Notes: generated by a model not told the origin, from the sequence alone. A stretch of DNA of 53,086 nucleotides from CAVURW01 sp963743595 (GCA_963743595.1 CAVURW010000046.1:1-53086); one strand, 5' to 3'. Shown: positions 26,435-34,131, numbered from the stretch's first letter. Program-made: numbers and translations.

Positions 26435-26689
26435 TTAAGTTCTGCTTGATTTAAGAAAAGAAAATAATATTAATATGCTCGGCGTGAGCATATAAACACT
26501 GAAATAAATAAAGAGAATACACCACTCGATACTAAAGTAATTTCTTTCTAGTTGCATTTCGAGGACTAGCGAGACACCAATTAAAACCGGAAATTGGAAG
26601 CTAGGTCTAGGCCGAGCGTAAACACGTGCATGAGCATACCAGAGTAAAATTCCTAATACCGTTGTCAGAAGTAATATCAGTGAAATCAT
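26435..26689 (-). CDS. Small hypothetical membrane protein
   Basis: An 84-residue ORF with a hydrophobic N-terminus (MISLILLLTTVLGILLWYA), a basic loop (HARVYARPRPSFQ) and two further hydrophobic stretches (FPVLIGVSLVLEM and CILFIYFSVYMLTPSILILF). Three transmembrane helices are plausible. The stretch is AT-rich compared with its surroundings. I recognise no family and cannot exclude a chance frame. The 90 bases between it and the esterase stop contain no gene. Confidence 0.45.
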   Translation of the reverse strand: MISLILLLTTVLGILLWYAHARVYARPRPSFQFPVLIGVSLVLEMQLERNYFSIEWCILFIYFSVYMLTPSILILFSFLKSSRT

Positions 26690-26833
26690 AGTTCAGGGGT
26701 AGAGTCTAGTTTTTCAAAACTCTCCAAGATGGGGTCATCGCTCAAAGTTGGAGGTTGCGGGCCTTCAGCCCGGCCTCGACAAAGACTCTCTAACTGGTTA
26801 GGTTGCCCGATTTTTGAATAACCACCGAACTAA

Positions 26834-26998
26834 ATGTACGAGGCCATCAATATGGAACTGAATCAGTCTGTCGTCGCTGACGACGAAGCTCGCAGCGCTG
26901 TGCCGGGCAAGAGCACCCATCGCCACGGTTACCTTACGGTATTGATGACCGATAACAGCCGCAGAATCGACCTGACCAGCTTCAGCTTCGAGGGGTAA
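26834..26998 (+). CDS. Small ORF, 54 aa, unrecognised
   Basis: An ATG-started frame of 54 codons. The product has protein-like composition (MELNQSVVADDEARSAV, then HRHGYLTVLMTDNSRRIDL) and ends 13 bases before the DUF3592-like gene. It could be a genuine small protein of that operon or the tail of a lost larger gene. Just upstream (26745-26785) is a small palindrome, GCGGGCCTTCAGCCCGG. No family recognised. Confidence 0.35.
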   Translation: MYEAINMELNQSVVADDEARSAVPGKSTHRHGYLTVLMTDNSRRIDLTSFSFEG

Positions 26999-27011
26999 GC
27001 CGCGTTAGCAA

Positions 27012-27500
27012 ATGGGATCGCTCCTCAATATCGTCGACTTCCTGTTTCATAGACGCTACCTGCGCTGGTCGGTCCTGTCAGGTTGGATGGTCTTGGGTTG
27101 GCTTTTCGGCTTTTATTATATCTACGTCCAGTTGCTCTTTGATGCTGAGGCGGTGACGGTATCGGCAAAAGTCACTCGCTTGGCGGAAAACCTCCGATCT
27201 CACAATCTCTCAGTCGATTATGAGTACGAAACGAAACAAGGCGATCGGGTGACCGGTTGGCAATACGTCAACCAGCAATTCTACGATAACACGAACGTTG
27301 GAGATATCATTAAAGTGGATTACCTCCCTTCTGATCCGGTCGACAGCGAGCTCTCGGGGTCTTATGATCACCTTGAGAGGGGCCTCATCTTTGTCGGCTC
27401 TACGATCCTCCCCTGTTTCCTTCTCGGGGTCGATCTGTACTTCACCTTTTTCCAGAAAAAACCGAGTTCGCTTGAAGAGAAAATCGAAGCAAAAACATAA
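27012..27500 (+). CDS. DUF3592-like membrane protein
   Basis: A 162-residue protein with two membrane helices (residues about 18-40 and 124-145) flanking a soluble beta domain. The soluble part matches the DUF3592 pattern: AVTVSAKVTRL, VDYEYETKQGDRVTGW, and DIIKVDYLPSDPVDSEL, the last being the family's VxYxPxxPxxS motif. Function of the family is not known. It is followed 39 bases later by a second DUF3592-like gene in the same direction, a probable duplication. Confidence 0.75.
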   Translation: MGSLLNIVDFLFHRRYLRWSVLSGWMVLGWLFGFYYIYVQLLFDAEAVTVSAKVTRLAENLRSHNLSVDYEYETKQGDRVTGWQYVNQQFYDNTNVGDIIKVDYLPSDPVDSELSGSYDHLERGLIFVGSTILPCFLLGVDLYFTFFQKKPSSLEEKIEAKT

Positions 27501-27539
27501 CTCGCTTCTCGTTTTTGAAATGCCCTGCTAACAGAGTTT

Positions 27540-27968
27540 ATGCTTTCAGAAGTCCGCGCGGGTAGAGCTTTGGGCTTGCTAGTCCTGATGGGTTGCATTC
27601 CTTTGGGCTTCCTTTACTGGGGCATGTCTATGGCCGACGATGGCTGGCAACTTTTGTGGAGCGGAAAAATCGTTACTGCTGAGGTGTATCATCGCAGCAT
27701 TGATCATGATCAAAGGTATCTCATTGACTGCCATTTTCAGGCAGCTGGAAACGATTATGATAAAGCATTTGAAGTTAGCGGTTCCGAGTACCTAACGATC
27801 CGCATCGGCAGCCACTTCGAGATCACTTACCTGCCCTCGAACCCCGATATTAGCTCACGTACCGGTGATTACAGCAATCTCATCGGGGGCTCGATTATGG
27901 CCGTCGTCGCTTTCGTCGTATTTATGTTTTTTCTAGTACTGCTCTCTCGCGTGTTGGGCAAGTTCTAG
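27540..27968 (+). CDS. DUF3592-like membrane protein, second copy
   Basis: A 142-residue protein with the same plan as its upstream neighbour: helix (LGLLVLMGCIPLGFLYWGM), beta domain (KIVTAEVYHRSI, YLIDCHFQAAGNDYDKAFEV, FEITYLPSNPDISS), helix (GGSIMAVVAFVVFMFFLVLL). Sequence identity to the neighbour is low outside the YLPS.P motif. It converges with the aminotransferase gene, leaving 13 bases between stops. Function unknown. Confidence 0.68.
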   Translation: MLSEVRAGRALGLLVLMGCIPLGFLYWGMSMADDGWQLLWSGKIVTAEVYHRSIDHDQRYLIDCHFQAAGNDYDKAFEVSGSEYLTIRIGSHFEITYLPSNPDISSRTGDYSNLIGGSIMAVVAFVVFMFFLVLLSRVLGKF

Positions 27969-27981
27969 CCAATTCGCTCGA

Positions 27982-28860
27982 TCACAAAGGATCGCCATCA
28001 CCGTCCACCCACGTCCCGTCCCGATTCTGTCGAGCGAACATCCAATCAGCCTCGGCTGCGGGATCGTGCGGTTTCGATTTCTGCCGTTCCTGGACCTTCG
28101 CAATCAGAGCTTGGGCCATTCGCTCGATTCGTTCGGCCTTCTCACGCAATTGCCGCGCGACTTCGTCATCATAAATCGCCTGCAGTTGAGTGGTGACGCC
28201 GCTATCAAGCGTTCGTCCTGAAAAGCGGTGGATCGGCATGATTCCCCGGATGCTATTCGTGAGAAAGATTTCCTGGGCGCAGTCCAGCGTCACTAAGGGC
28301 CACCCACCCACGTGAATCGGCGCAATGGCCACCCCATGTTCCATGAGGAATTGGCGCACCACCCCTTCCCGGCACCCCTCTTCATGGGCGGGCGTGTAGA
28401 GGCAGTTATCGAGTACCCAGAAGATATTGGAGGTGGCCCCGGAAGCGACATGGCCCTTCTCGTTCAGCAAGAGCGCCTCTACAGGATCGGCGAGTTCCCG
28501 GGCTTGGGCGTGGCTCAGGTAGCTCAGCGTTTTAAACCGCGCATCCCAATTCGCAGAACCCACCCGCACGGGTGACACCAGCAATTCTAAGTCGGGCCGA
28601 GCTGCTGCAGGCGTTTCCTCAGCGAAGGGACACTCGAATCCGGTCGGCGTAATGATCCAGCGCCAGCGCCCCGATTTCCGGGGGAGCACCGTATTGAGCG
28701 GCTTGAAATCGTCCGGGATCGCAATATGGATCGCCTCCGCAGCACGGAGCAATTGCGCCAAATGCTGCTCCGCAAATAACGGCGTGCCCTCGACCACGCG
28801 AATCGTCGCGAACAGCCCTTTCCACGGCTCCCAGTTCGATTTTCTAAGTTCCCCGTTCAT
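27982..28860 (-). CDS. Class IV PLP aminotransferase (PabC/IlvE type)
   Basis: A 292-residue fold-type IV aminotransferase. MNGELRK...KGLFATIRVVEGTPLFAEQHLAQLL matches the family start, the PLP lysine is K110 in RFKTLSYLSHAQ, and GHVASGATSNIFWV is the cofactor loop. The Glu usual in that loop (V.EG..SN.F) is replaced by S140. GCREGVVRQFL and ITNSIRGIMP-like (FLTNSIRGIMPIHRF) motifs follow. Candidates are aminodeoxychorismate lyase or a branched-chain/D-amino-acid aminotransferase; I cannot decide. The C-terminal 55 residues (Lys/Gln-rich, then GTWVDGDGDPL) are an extension. Start: ATG at 28860; longer in-frame starts overlap the upstream gene. Confidence 0.8.
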   Translation of the reverse strand: MNGELRKSNWEPWKGLFATIRVVEGTPLFAEQHLAQLLRAAEAIHIAIPDDFKPLNTVLPRKSGRWRWIITPTGFECPFAEETPAAARPDLELLVSPVRVGSANWDARFKTLSYLSHAQARELADPVEALLLNEKGHVASGATSNIFWVLDNCLYTPAHEEGCREGVVRQFLMEHGVAIAPIHVGGWPLVTLDCAQEIFLTNSIRGIMPIHRFSGRTLDSGVTTQLQAIYDDEVARQLREKAERIERMAQALIAKVQERQKSKPHDPAAEADWMFARQNRDGTWVDGDGDPL

Positions 28861-28900
28861 AAGTGCCGCCACGCCGTCACGCATCATCCTGGGTCCAGCG

Positions 28901-30658
28901 TCATATACTGGGTCCAGCGTCCACGCTGGCGGCGAGCACCTCACGAATCGTCTTCACTAGTGGCTCGATGGTCTTGGCGGTGAAATCGAACTTCAGGCCC
29001 GCTGCCTCAAACAGCTCCGGAAGTGGACGCGACCCGCCGAGCTGCAACCCCTTCAGGTAATTCTCCACAGCCAGAGCCGTGTCCTTCCGCGACGCCACCC
29101 AGAGCTGGAGTGCGCCCAACTGCGCGATCCCGTATTCGACGTAATAAAACGGTATTTCAAAGATGTGGAGCTGCCGATGCCAGAACGTGGCGCGGACCTC
29201 TTCAAAGCCAGACCAATCTTCGATGCCGCCAAATCGATCCATCAACGTCAGCCAATATTTCCGGCGATCGGCCGCCGTGTTCGTGGGATTCGTGTAAACC
29301 CAATGTTGGAACGCATCGACAATGGCCATCCACGGGAAGAATTTGATGATGTGGATCAGGTGATCCCGGCGAGCCCTGCGCGCTTCCTCCACGGAATAAA
29401 ACTCAGCCAAATGGGGCGCGGCGAGCAGCTCCATGCCCATGGAAGCGACCTCGCAAAACTCGATCGGCGCGTGCCGATAACCCATCAGCTTTTGCGTGCG
29501 AGCAGCCAGTGCGTGAAAAGCGTGGCCGGCTTCATGAACCAACGTTTCCACGTCTCGATGCGAGCCAACCGCATTCATGAAAATGAACGGCACACGAGCC
29601 TCCGAGAGCGAGCTCTGATACGCGCCCGGTGCCTTACCCTTGCGGTTATCGAGATCGACCAACTCGTGCTCGCGCAAGACGTTAAAATAGGCACCCAATC
29701 GCGGGTCCACGCGCTTAAAAATGGCGTGTCCCTTTTCGACAAGTTCTACCGAGGTTTGGAACGGTTTCAACGGCGGAAGCTGATCGGGATCGACCTCCCC
29801 ATCGCGCGGGCTGAACGAGGAATCCCACGGGCGAAGCGTTTCCAGGCCGAGTTTCTGGCGACGTTCCTCCTGCATCTGTCGGCAGAGCGGAACCATGAGG
29901 CGCTCGATCGTTTCGTGAAAATCGAGGCAATCTTGCGGCGTGTAATCGAACCGCTCGTAGCTCGCGAACGAGTAGGCGCGATAGTCCGTAAAACCGGCCG
30001 CGAGCGCGATTTGATGGCGCAACGCCAGCATTTGATCGAAGAGTTGGTCCAGCTTTTCGGCTTCCACCAGGCGGCGATTGTTCATCGCTTCCCATGCGGC
30101 TTGGCGGCGGCTGCGATCGGTCTCCTGGAGCACTTTGCCCACCTGTGTCAGCGTTTTGTCTTCGCCGTCGAAAGAGACGGTCATAGAACCAGAGATCTTT
30201 TGGTAGGTCTGCGAGAGCTTGGCCAATTCAGTCTCGCGCGGGACGTTTTCTTCGCGATAGATGTTAACGTAGTTTTTCAGCCCTCGACAGTAGACGGTGT
30301 AATAATCGTCGGCGGCCAGTTGCGCGAAGAGTGGATGCGCCACCAGCTTTTGCGCCAATCGAAAATGGATCGGTTTTACCCAGGGATCGACCACTTCCAC
30401 AAAGTGGAGATAAGCCTTTTCGCGCTCGGGATCATCGGTCTGGCAGGTCATCGCGATGTAGGCTTTGCTTTGCGATTCGGCCATTGCAGCGGAGAGCTCA
30501 CCTGAATCGATGAGCCAAGCTTCAATTTCGGCGATTGAGTTCAGGTTATCGAGACGCTCTTCCAACTTTTGAAAAAACGGGGCGAGTGCGGCCGTGTCGG
30601 TGAGATCGAGTTGCTCTGGCAAGAACGTGCGTGGAACGAAAGGGGTGAGGTTGATCAT
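28901..30658 (-). CDS. M3-family oligoendopeptidase (PepF-like)
   Basis: A 585-residue zinc peptidase of the M3B family, similar in length to oligoendopeptidase F. The HEAGH zinc motif lies at 375-379 (TLVHEAGHAFHAL), preceded by GAYQSSLSEARVPFIFMNA, a typical M3 substrate-side segment. The downstream Glu ligand is probably in IEFCEVASMGMELLAAPHL. No signal peptide, so it degrades oligopeptides in the cytoplasm. The last residues (VDAGPSI) are encoded by a short direct repeat, CTGGGTCCAGCGT at 28889-28901 and 28908-28920, which may have altered the stop. Start: ATG at 30658. Confidence 0.9.
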   Translation of the reverse strand: MINLTPFVPRTFLPEQLDLTDTAALAPFFQKLEERLDNLNSIAEIEAWLIDSGELSAAMAESQSKAYIAMTCQTDDPEREKAYLHFVEVVDPWVKPIHFRLAQKLVAHPLFAQLAADDYYTVYCRGLKNYVNIYREENVPRETELAKLSQTYQKISGSMTVSFDGEDKTLTQVGKVLQETDRSRRQAAWEAMNNRRLVEAEKLDQLFDQMLALRHQIALAAGFTDYRAYSFASYERFDYTPQDCLDFHETIERLMVPLCRQMQEERRQKLGLETLRPWDSSFSPRDGEVDPDQLPPLKPFQTSVELVEKGHAIFKRVDPRLGAYFNVLREHELVDLDNRKGKAPGAYQSSLSEARVPFIFMNAVGSHRDVETLVHEAGHAFHALAARTQKLMGYRHAPIEFCEVASMGMELLAAPHLAEFYSVEEARRARRDHLIHIIKFFPWMAIVDAFQHWVYTNPTNTAADRRKYWLTLMDRFGGIEDWSGFEEVRATFWHRQLHIFEIPFYYVEYGIAQLGALQLWVASRKDTALAVENYLKGLQLGGSRPLPELFEAAGLKFDFTAKTIEPLVKTIREVLAASVDAGPSI

Positions 30659-30716
30659 TACGGGAGAGCATAGCATACCCTCGCTCTTCAGGCTGCCGAA
30701 AAACTCTGGAGAGCGT

Positions 30717-30744
30717 TTGACAACGAATTAGAGAATCTTACTAT
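30717..30744 (+). promoter_or_regulatory. Sigma70-type promoter, probably leaderless
   Basis: TTGACA at 30717-30722 and TACTAT at 30739-30744 with a 16-base spacer form a near-consensus promoter. The ATG of the DUF1648 gene begins at 30751, about where transcription would start, so the mRNA should have little or no leader. No ribosome binding site precedes that ATG, which agrees. Confidence 0.6.
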
Positions 30745-30750
30745 CCGGAT

Positions 30751-31248
30751 ATGGCAGTGCGATTCACGCTAGCGGGTGTGGCGTTTGTGGTTTTTGTGGC
30801 ATCGTTACTGTACATGTACACGGGTCTGCCGGATCGGCTGGTTTCCCATTTTAGTGTGAGCGGTCAGCCGGATAGCTGGTCATCCCGCACTGATTTCGTA
30901 GGGCTCATGGGAGCGCTTGGCGTTTTTATTCCTTGCATCATTTACTTTCCGGTCGCCGCACTGCCCCTCTCCTACGTTAACGTGCCGAATAAGAGCTACT
31001 GGCTGGCCGCCGAGCACCAAGCCGAAATGCGTTTGCGCCTAAAGAAAAGCATGATGGAAATGGTCATTCTCATGGAAGTTTTCTTCACCGTGATGTGCCT
31101 CACGGTCGTTTACGCAAACAGTCAGGCCACGCCCGAATTCCCAGCTACGCTCGCCATCTCGTTTTTAGGTGCGTTTATTATTGGAACCGGTGTCCAAATG
31201 ATCGGGATGATCCGGCGCTTTCAGCTCCCGAAAAGCGACGGCGCTTAG
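30751..31248 (+). CDS. DUF1648 membrane protein
   Basis: A 165-residue protein with four predicted membrane helices. TGLPDRLVSHFSVSGQPDSWSSRTDFVGLMG (residues 25-55) is the DUF1648 signature (LPxxvpxHFxxxGxpdxwxsK). Helices lie at about 6-24, 50-72, 97-118 and 127-147. DUF1648 occurs in SdpI-type immunity/signalling proteins and many uncharacterised membrane proteins; this one lacks the longer SdpI body. It has its own promoter immediately upstream and no obvious operon partner. Confidence 0.82.
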   Translation: MAVRFTLAGVAFVVFVASLLYMYTGLPDRLVSHFSVSGQPDSWSSRTDFVGLMGALGVFIPCIIYFPVAALPLSYVNVPNKSYWLAAEHQAEMRLRLKKSMMEMVILMEVFFTVMCLTVVYANSQATPEFPATLAISFLGAFIIGTGVQMIGMIRRFQLPKSDGA

Positions 31249-31358
31249 TGGTGGAAAAATCGCACCAGCAGCAGGACGAACAGGATAAAAACGGAGCTTG
31301 TGGCGGCCACTCCACAAAAAACGACAGACCGCGCGAGATTTTGAATCAAAGCAGACAT
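31245..31358 (-). CDS. Possible 37-aa single-span membrane peptide
   Basis: A short antisense-adjacent frame starting at an ATG (31356-31358) and ending just inside the DUF1648 stop region. The product begins MSALIQNLARSVVFCG and contains one hydrophobic helix (SVFILFVLLLVRFF). It occupies otherwise empty space and has protein-like hydrophobicity, but no family and no strong ribosome site. Confidence 0.35.
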   Translation of the reverse strand: MSALIQNLARSVVFCGVAATSSVFILFVLLLVRFFHH

Positions 31359-31459
31359 ACTCTATCTGACGCGGAGAGGGCTGTAGAAGTGACAAACTTT
31401 TTCTCAAAAACGACCGATTTTTCGTTACCTTAAAAGCCACGTTCCCCTGTATAAAAGCA

Positions 31460-31491
31460 GTTAGGCGATCACCACCAAGTGACCGCCTAAC
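31460..31491. terminator. Strong hairpin, possible terminator or leader structure
   Basis: Arms GTTAGGCGATCAC and GTGACCGCCTAAC pair over 12 bp with one A/C mismatch around CACCAA. Flanking CCCTG (31443-31449 region) and CAGGG (31493-31497) can extend the stem. On the minus strand it is followed by TGCTTTTATA, a weak T tract. It lies 118 bases upstream of the gene at 31609 and could instead be part of its leader. Confidence 0.45.
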
Positions 31492-31608
31492 GCAGGGAGA
31501 AGAATGAATGAAACTTACCTAACATAGGGTAAGACACGCGGGTCAGGGCGACGTTCAAAAAATCGAAATTATTTTTAGAATTTCTTAATTCTCCTCTCAA
31601 AAAAATCC

Positions 31609-32028
31609 ATGAACACCACGCGATTACCCCTTCAATTTCTAAAAATGAGAGATCACCCGGAAGTCTCCGCGTGGTGGGCCAGCTTGGAGGAGGAAGACCG
31701 GATATCACTGGTGAAGTCGTATCGTGAAGAAGCACCGGCTCAAATCATTCCGCTGCCGGACGACGATGAACCGATTTCAGACGAGGTAACCGGCGTTTTC
31801 ACGGACGATTTTTACGAATTTCTGGTCAATCACGAGTTTTTCGGTGCGATCCTGCCTACGAGAACCTACCACATTTGCACTGCTCATGAAGCGGCCCGCG
31901 CCGCCCAACTGAGAGGCGTGCTTCCGCCCGATTTCACCTGTCCCCTCGGCCACGGTGAAGCCGAGTGCCCAATACGCAGGATTTTATCCGAAACGCCGGG
32001 TAAGGCTTTTGTACTGATTCGCCACTAA
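31609..32028 (+). CDS. Hypothetical protein, 139 aa
   Basis: A soluble, acidic protein. The second half has a compact Cys/His pattern: YHICTAHEAARAAQLRGVLPPDFTCPLGHGEAECPIRRIL. The H-C, C..GHGE.EC spacing could bind a metal, but I recognise no family. The first half is helical and charged (SAWWASLEEEDRISLVKSYREEAP). It converges on and overlaps the next gene's stop by four bases. Confidence 0.55.
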   Translation: MNTTRLPLQFLKMRDHPEVSAWWASLEEEDRISLVKSYREEAPAQIIPLPDDDEPISDEVTGVFTDDFYEFLVNHEFFGAILPTRTYHICTAHEAARAAQLRGVLPPDFTCPLGHGEAECPIRRILSETPGKAFVLIRH

Positions 32029-32705
32029 CCCTTCATGAGTTCAGGATACCCCGCTGGAAGGTATTTGTCGGCTGGAACCGGAGAATTGTCATTGACCACA
32101 AATGAGCGGTAACAGGCCCGCAAAAGATCCGGCAAAATCACGCAGTAATTCGCATCCGTGGGGCAATTCGTGACCATTGAAAATCCGCCGTTCACTCGTT
32201 TTTGGAGAGAATAATGTGTGGGCATGGAGAGCGTTTCTACCAGCGTTTCCGGATCATTCTCCACAGGATGAACCGTCTTGTTGATCCGAATGCCGGCGTA
32301 ATCCGTCCAATTCAGCTTACGTCGGAAGTAAAACGGCCCGTAGTAGATTGCCGAATGAGAAAGAACAAGATGCCCAATTTTAAACGTGGCCACTGGCGAC
32401 TGGAGTGTTTGGAGGATCCGGGCAATCGCTCCAGGCATGATGTAGTATCGAATGGCGGCGACACACTTAAGGTATCGATCTGTTTTGCCCTCTGTAGAAG
32501 TGGACCAGCGAGCGTTAATTTTCGTTTTCGCCGAGGCAATCGTAATCGTATTGGCCCAACCTGTCTTCATGAAGCGAGCGGTGGGTCTCAATTCCATCAT
32601 TTCGGCATACAGAATCTCCTTCGTTCCAAAACGAACGCGATCTTGCTCGAAGTGGAGGAACTCTCCTTTAGAAAACATGAAACCGGGCATTTGGATGGAG
32701 GTCAT
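32025..32705 (-). CDS. Hypothetical protein, PH-like beta fold suspected
   Basis: A 226-residue soluble protein. The repeated pattern of short strands and turns (FEQDRVRFGTKEILYAEMMELRPTARFM, then IGHLVLSHSAIYYGPFYFRRKLNWTDYAGIRINK) suggests two pleckstrin-homology-like beta domains in tandem, each reading a 'field - condition' strand set. This is a fold guess from pattern only; no family recognised. It is divergent from trxA, with 113 bases between starts. Confidence 0.5.
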   Translation of the reverse strand: MTSIQMPGFMFSKGEFLHFEQDRVRFGTKEILYAEMMELRPTARFMKTGWANTITIASAKTKINARWSTSTEGKTDRYLKCVAAIRYYIMPGAIARILQTLQSPVATFKIGHLVLSHSAIYYGPFYFRRKLNWTDYAGIRINKTVHPVENDPETLVETLSMPTHYSLQKRVNGGFSMVTNCPTDANYCVILPDLLRACYRSFVVNDNSPVPADKYLPAGYPELMKG

Positions 32706-32818
32706 AGGTCGTCGTAAGGCTGCTGGCTTCCCGAATTCGAGTCGAGCATTTGTTTTGATTCAGAGCGTGCCATTCGGGCACTAGTAATTTTCTGGTTTCG
32801 TGTTAACGTTTGGGGACT

Positions 32819-33157
32819 ATGAGTAATGATTCTGCAGTGCTGCATGTGAGTGATGCGGACTTTGAACGTGAGGTTTTAAAGAGCGAAAAGATGGTCCTCG
32901 TCGATTTCTGGGCCGAATGGTGTCCACCCTGCCGGGCGATCGCGCCTATGCTGGAGGAAGTGGCTAAGGAGAAGTCCGATGTCGTGCGTATCGCCAAGGT
33001 GAACGTGGAAAACGACGAGAAATTGGCCGCCCAGTTTTTCATCACGAACATCCCCACGCTTATTTTCTTTAAGAACGGCAAGCCGGTCGACCAATTTGCC
33101 GGTGCTGTCTCCAAGAAAGTGATGCTGGAAAAGATCGAAGCCGCTCTGGCGAAGTAA
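32819..33157 (+). CDS. trxA: Thioredoxin
   Basis: A 112-residue thioredoxin of normal length. The active site is WCPPC (C35, C38) within LVDFWAEWCPPCRAIAPML, with Pro replacing the usual Gly, a variant seen in several phyla. The cis-Pro lies in ITNIPTLIFFKNGKPVDQF. It reduces disulfides in the cytoplasm. The ATG at 32819 is preferred to an in-frame TTG at 32810. Confidence 0.95.
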   Translation: MSNDSAVLHVSDADFEREVLKSEKMVLVDFWAEWCPPCRAIAPMLEEVAKEKSDVVRIAKVNVENDEKLAAQFFITNIPTLIFFKNGKPVDQFAGAVSKKVMLEKIEAALAK

Positions 33158-33185
33158 GCCGAAGTAAGCGGATATTGGAACATTC

Positions 33186-33226
33186 TTGACGGACGCGGGC
33201 ATTGTGCTACAAAATCGTAGCACAAT
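33186..33226 (+). promoter_or_regulatory. Toxin-antitoxin promoter with palindromic operator
   Basis: TTGACG (33186-33191) and TACAAA (33208-33213) with 16 bases between form a likely promoter. A perfect inverted repeat, ATTGTGCTAC (33201-33210) and GTAGCACAAT (33217-33226) around AAAATC, covers the -10 box and ends in the antitoxin ATG. This is the expected operator for autorepression by the antitoxin or the toxin-antitoxin complex. Confidence 0.75.
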
Positions 33227-33473
33227 GAGAACCGCAACCGTACGCGAACTTCGTAACCAATATCAAAACGTCTTGGCTTGGGTGGAAGCCGGAGAAGAGG
33301 TCCTTATCAGCAAACGTGGTAAGGTCATCGCCCGACTGGTTCCCGAAAAGCCCGAATCCAAAAAGATCGATTGGACACAGAGCGCCGCTTTCAAGATTGA
33401 ACGCGATGGCCTCCCTGTTCTTTCGACTGAGCAAACCCAGTCCGTTCTGGACGCAGCCCCGGGAGCCCTGTGA
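33225..33473 (+). CDS. Phd/YefM-type antitoxin
   Basis: An 82-residue protein. The N-terminus MRTATVRELRNQYQNVLAWVEAGEEVLISKRGKVIARLVP is the Phd/YefM DNA-binding fold (the pattern SxREARxxxxxll..v..Ge.v.ItrrGkpvAvLvP). The C-terminal half (IDWTQSAAFKIERDGLPVL) is the toxin-binding tail. It should neutralise the PIN toxin encoded next, whose GTG start overlaps this stop codon. The ATG at 33225 lies in the right arm of its own operator. Confidence 0.85.
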   Translation: MRTATVRELRNQYQNVLAWVEAGEEVLISKRGKVIARLVPEKPESKKIDWTQSAAFKIERDGLPVLSTEQTQSVLDAAPGAL

Positions 33474-33907
33474 AGCCCATCTGCTGCGATTCAAGCTTCC
33501 TCTTTGCCCTTTACAGCAACGACGTGAACACACCCCGTGCGCAGTCCTATTTGCGCGACTCGGGGCAACCGCTCTCCCTCTCGGTCCTCAACGAATTCGA
33601 CCTACATAACGCCTTGCGGGTGGCGGTTTGGCGCAAGCTCTTTCCGGCGGAGCGTGTCGCCACGTGGCTGACCGCATTCGAGAACGACGTGAAATTCGAG
33701 CGCGTCATCATTTTACGGTGCAACTTGACCGCTGCGACCAGCCACGCCCAACGCATCTCGCGGACTTACACGGAATCGGGAGGCCATCGCGCGTTCGAAA
33801 TTCTCCATGTAGCCGTTGCGTTGGAAATCGATGCCGAGACATTCCTTTCGTTTAACGCCAATCAGCGAACGATCGCGGTAGCGGAAGGGCTTCAGGTCAA
33901 GCCGTAG
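33470..33907 (+). CDS. PIN-domain ribonuclease toxin (VapC-like)
   Basis: A 145-residue PIN domain. CCDSSFLFALYSND supplies the first Asp (D7), LSVLNEFDLHNALR the conserved Glu region, and HRAFEILHVAVALEIDAETFLSFNANQRTIA the C-terminal block. In that block the usual Asp of fDxxHvAxA is Glu (E in AFEILH), and the fTFD.rQ element reads LSFNANQR, with Asp replaced by Asn. These changes could weaken the metal site. It starts with GTG overlapping the antitoxin stop (GTGA), the standard coupling. It probably cleaves RNA when unopposed. Confidence 0.82.
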   Translation: MKPICCDSSFLFALYSNDVNTPRAQSYLRDSGQPLSLSVLNEFDLHNALRVAVWRKLFPAERVATWLTAFENDVKFERVIILRCNLTAATSHAQRISRTYTESGGHRAFEILHVAVALEIDAETFLSFNANQRTIAVAEGLQVKP

Positions 33908-33951
33908 ATTTTAGTGTTCGATGCGCTGCCCTGGTGTGGTAGTCTTCCACC

Positions 33952-34131
33952 ATGGCAGATGAAATCGCTAAGCCGTCCGATGAAGTGAAACTGGTGCTCG
34001 ATCCGAAAGCGCCGTTGCAAGATCAGATGGACGCCTATTTCAAAAAGAAGTCCGACGCCGATTTAGCCCAGCGCATTCTCGACTACGTGAAAGACGAGGA
34101 TGAGAAGGCTGCTAGTGAGTCGGGTAAGTAG
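33952..34131 (+). CDS. Small charged protein, 59 aa
   Basis: An ATG-started frame of 59 codons, 44 bases after the PIN toxin. The product (MADEIAKPSDEVKLVLDP, then QMDAYFKKKSDADLAQRILDYVKDEDE) is highly charged and helical, with good codon character. No family recognised. The start has no strong ribosome site. It could be a third gene of the toxin-antitoxin transcript or independent. Confidence 0.5.
   Translation: MADEIAKPSDEVKLVLDPKAPLQDQMDAYFKKKSDADLAQRILDYVKDEDEKAASESGK

Noticed and set aside
29165..30505. 446-codon plus-strand frame opposite the M3 peptidase
   Set aside because: Mirror of the peptidase codons, with no domain; the minus strand has an intact HEAGH protein.
32765..32818. 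Promoter for trxA
   Set aside because: TTGATT and TAGTAA are present but 21 bases apart, too far for a sigma70 promoter; no better pair was found.
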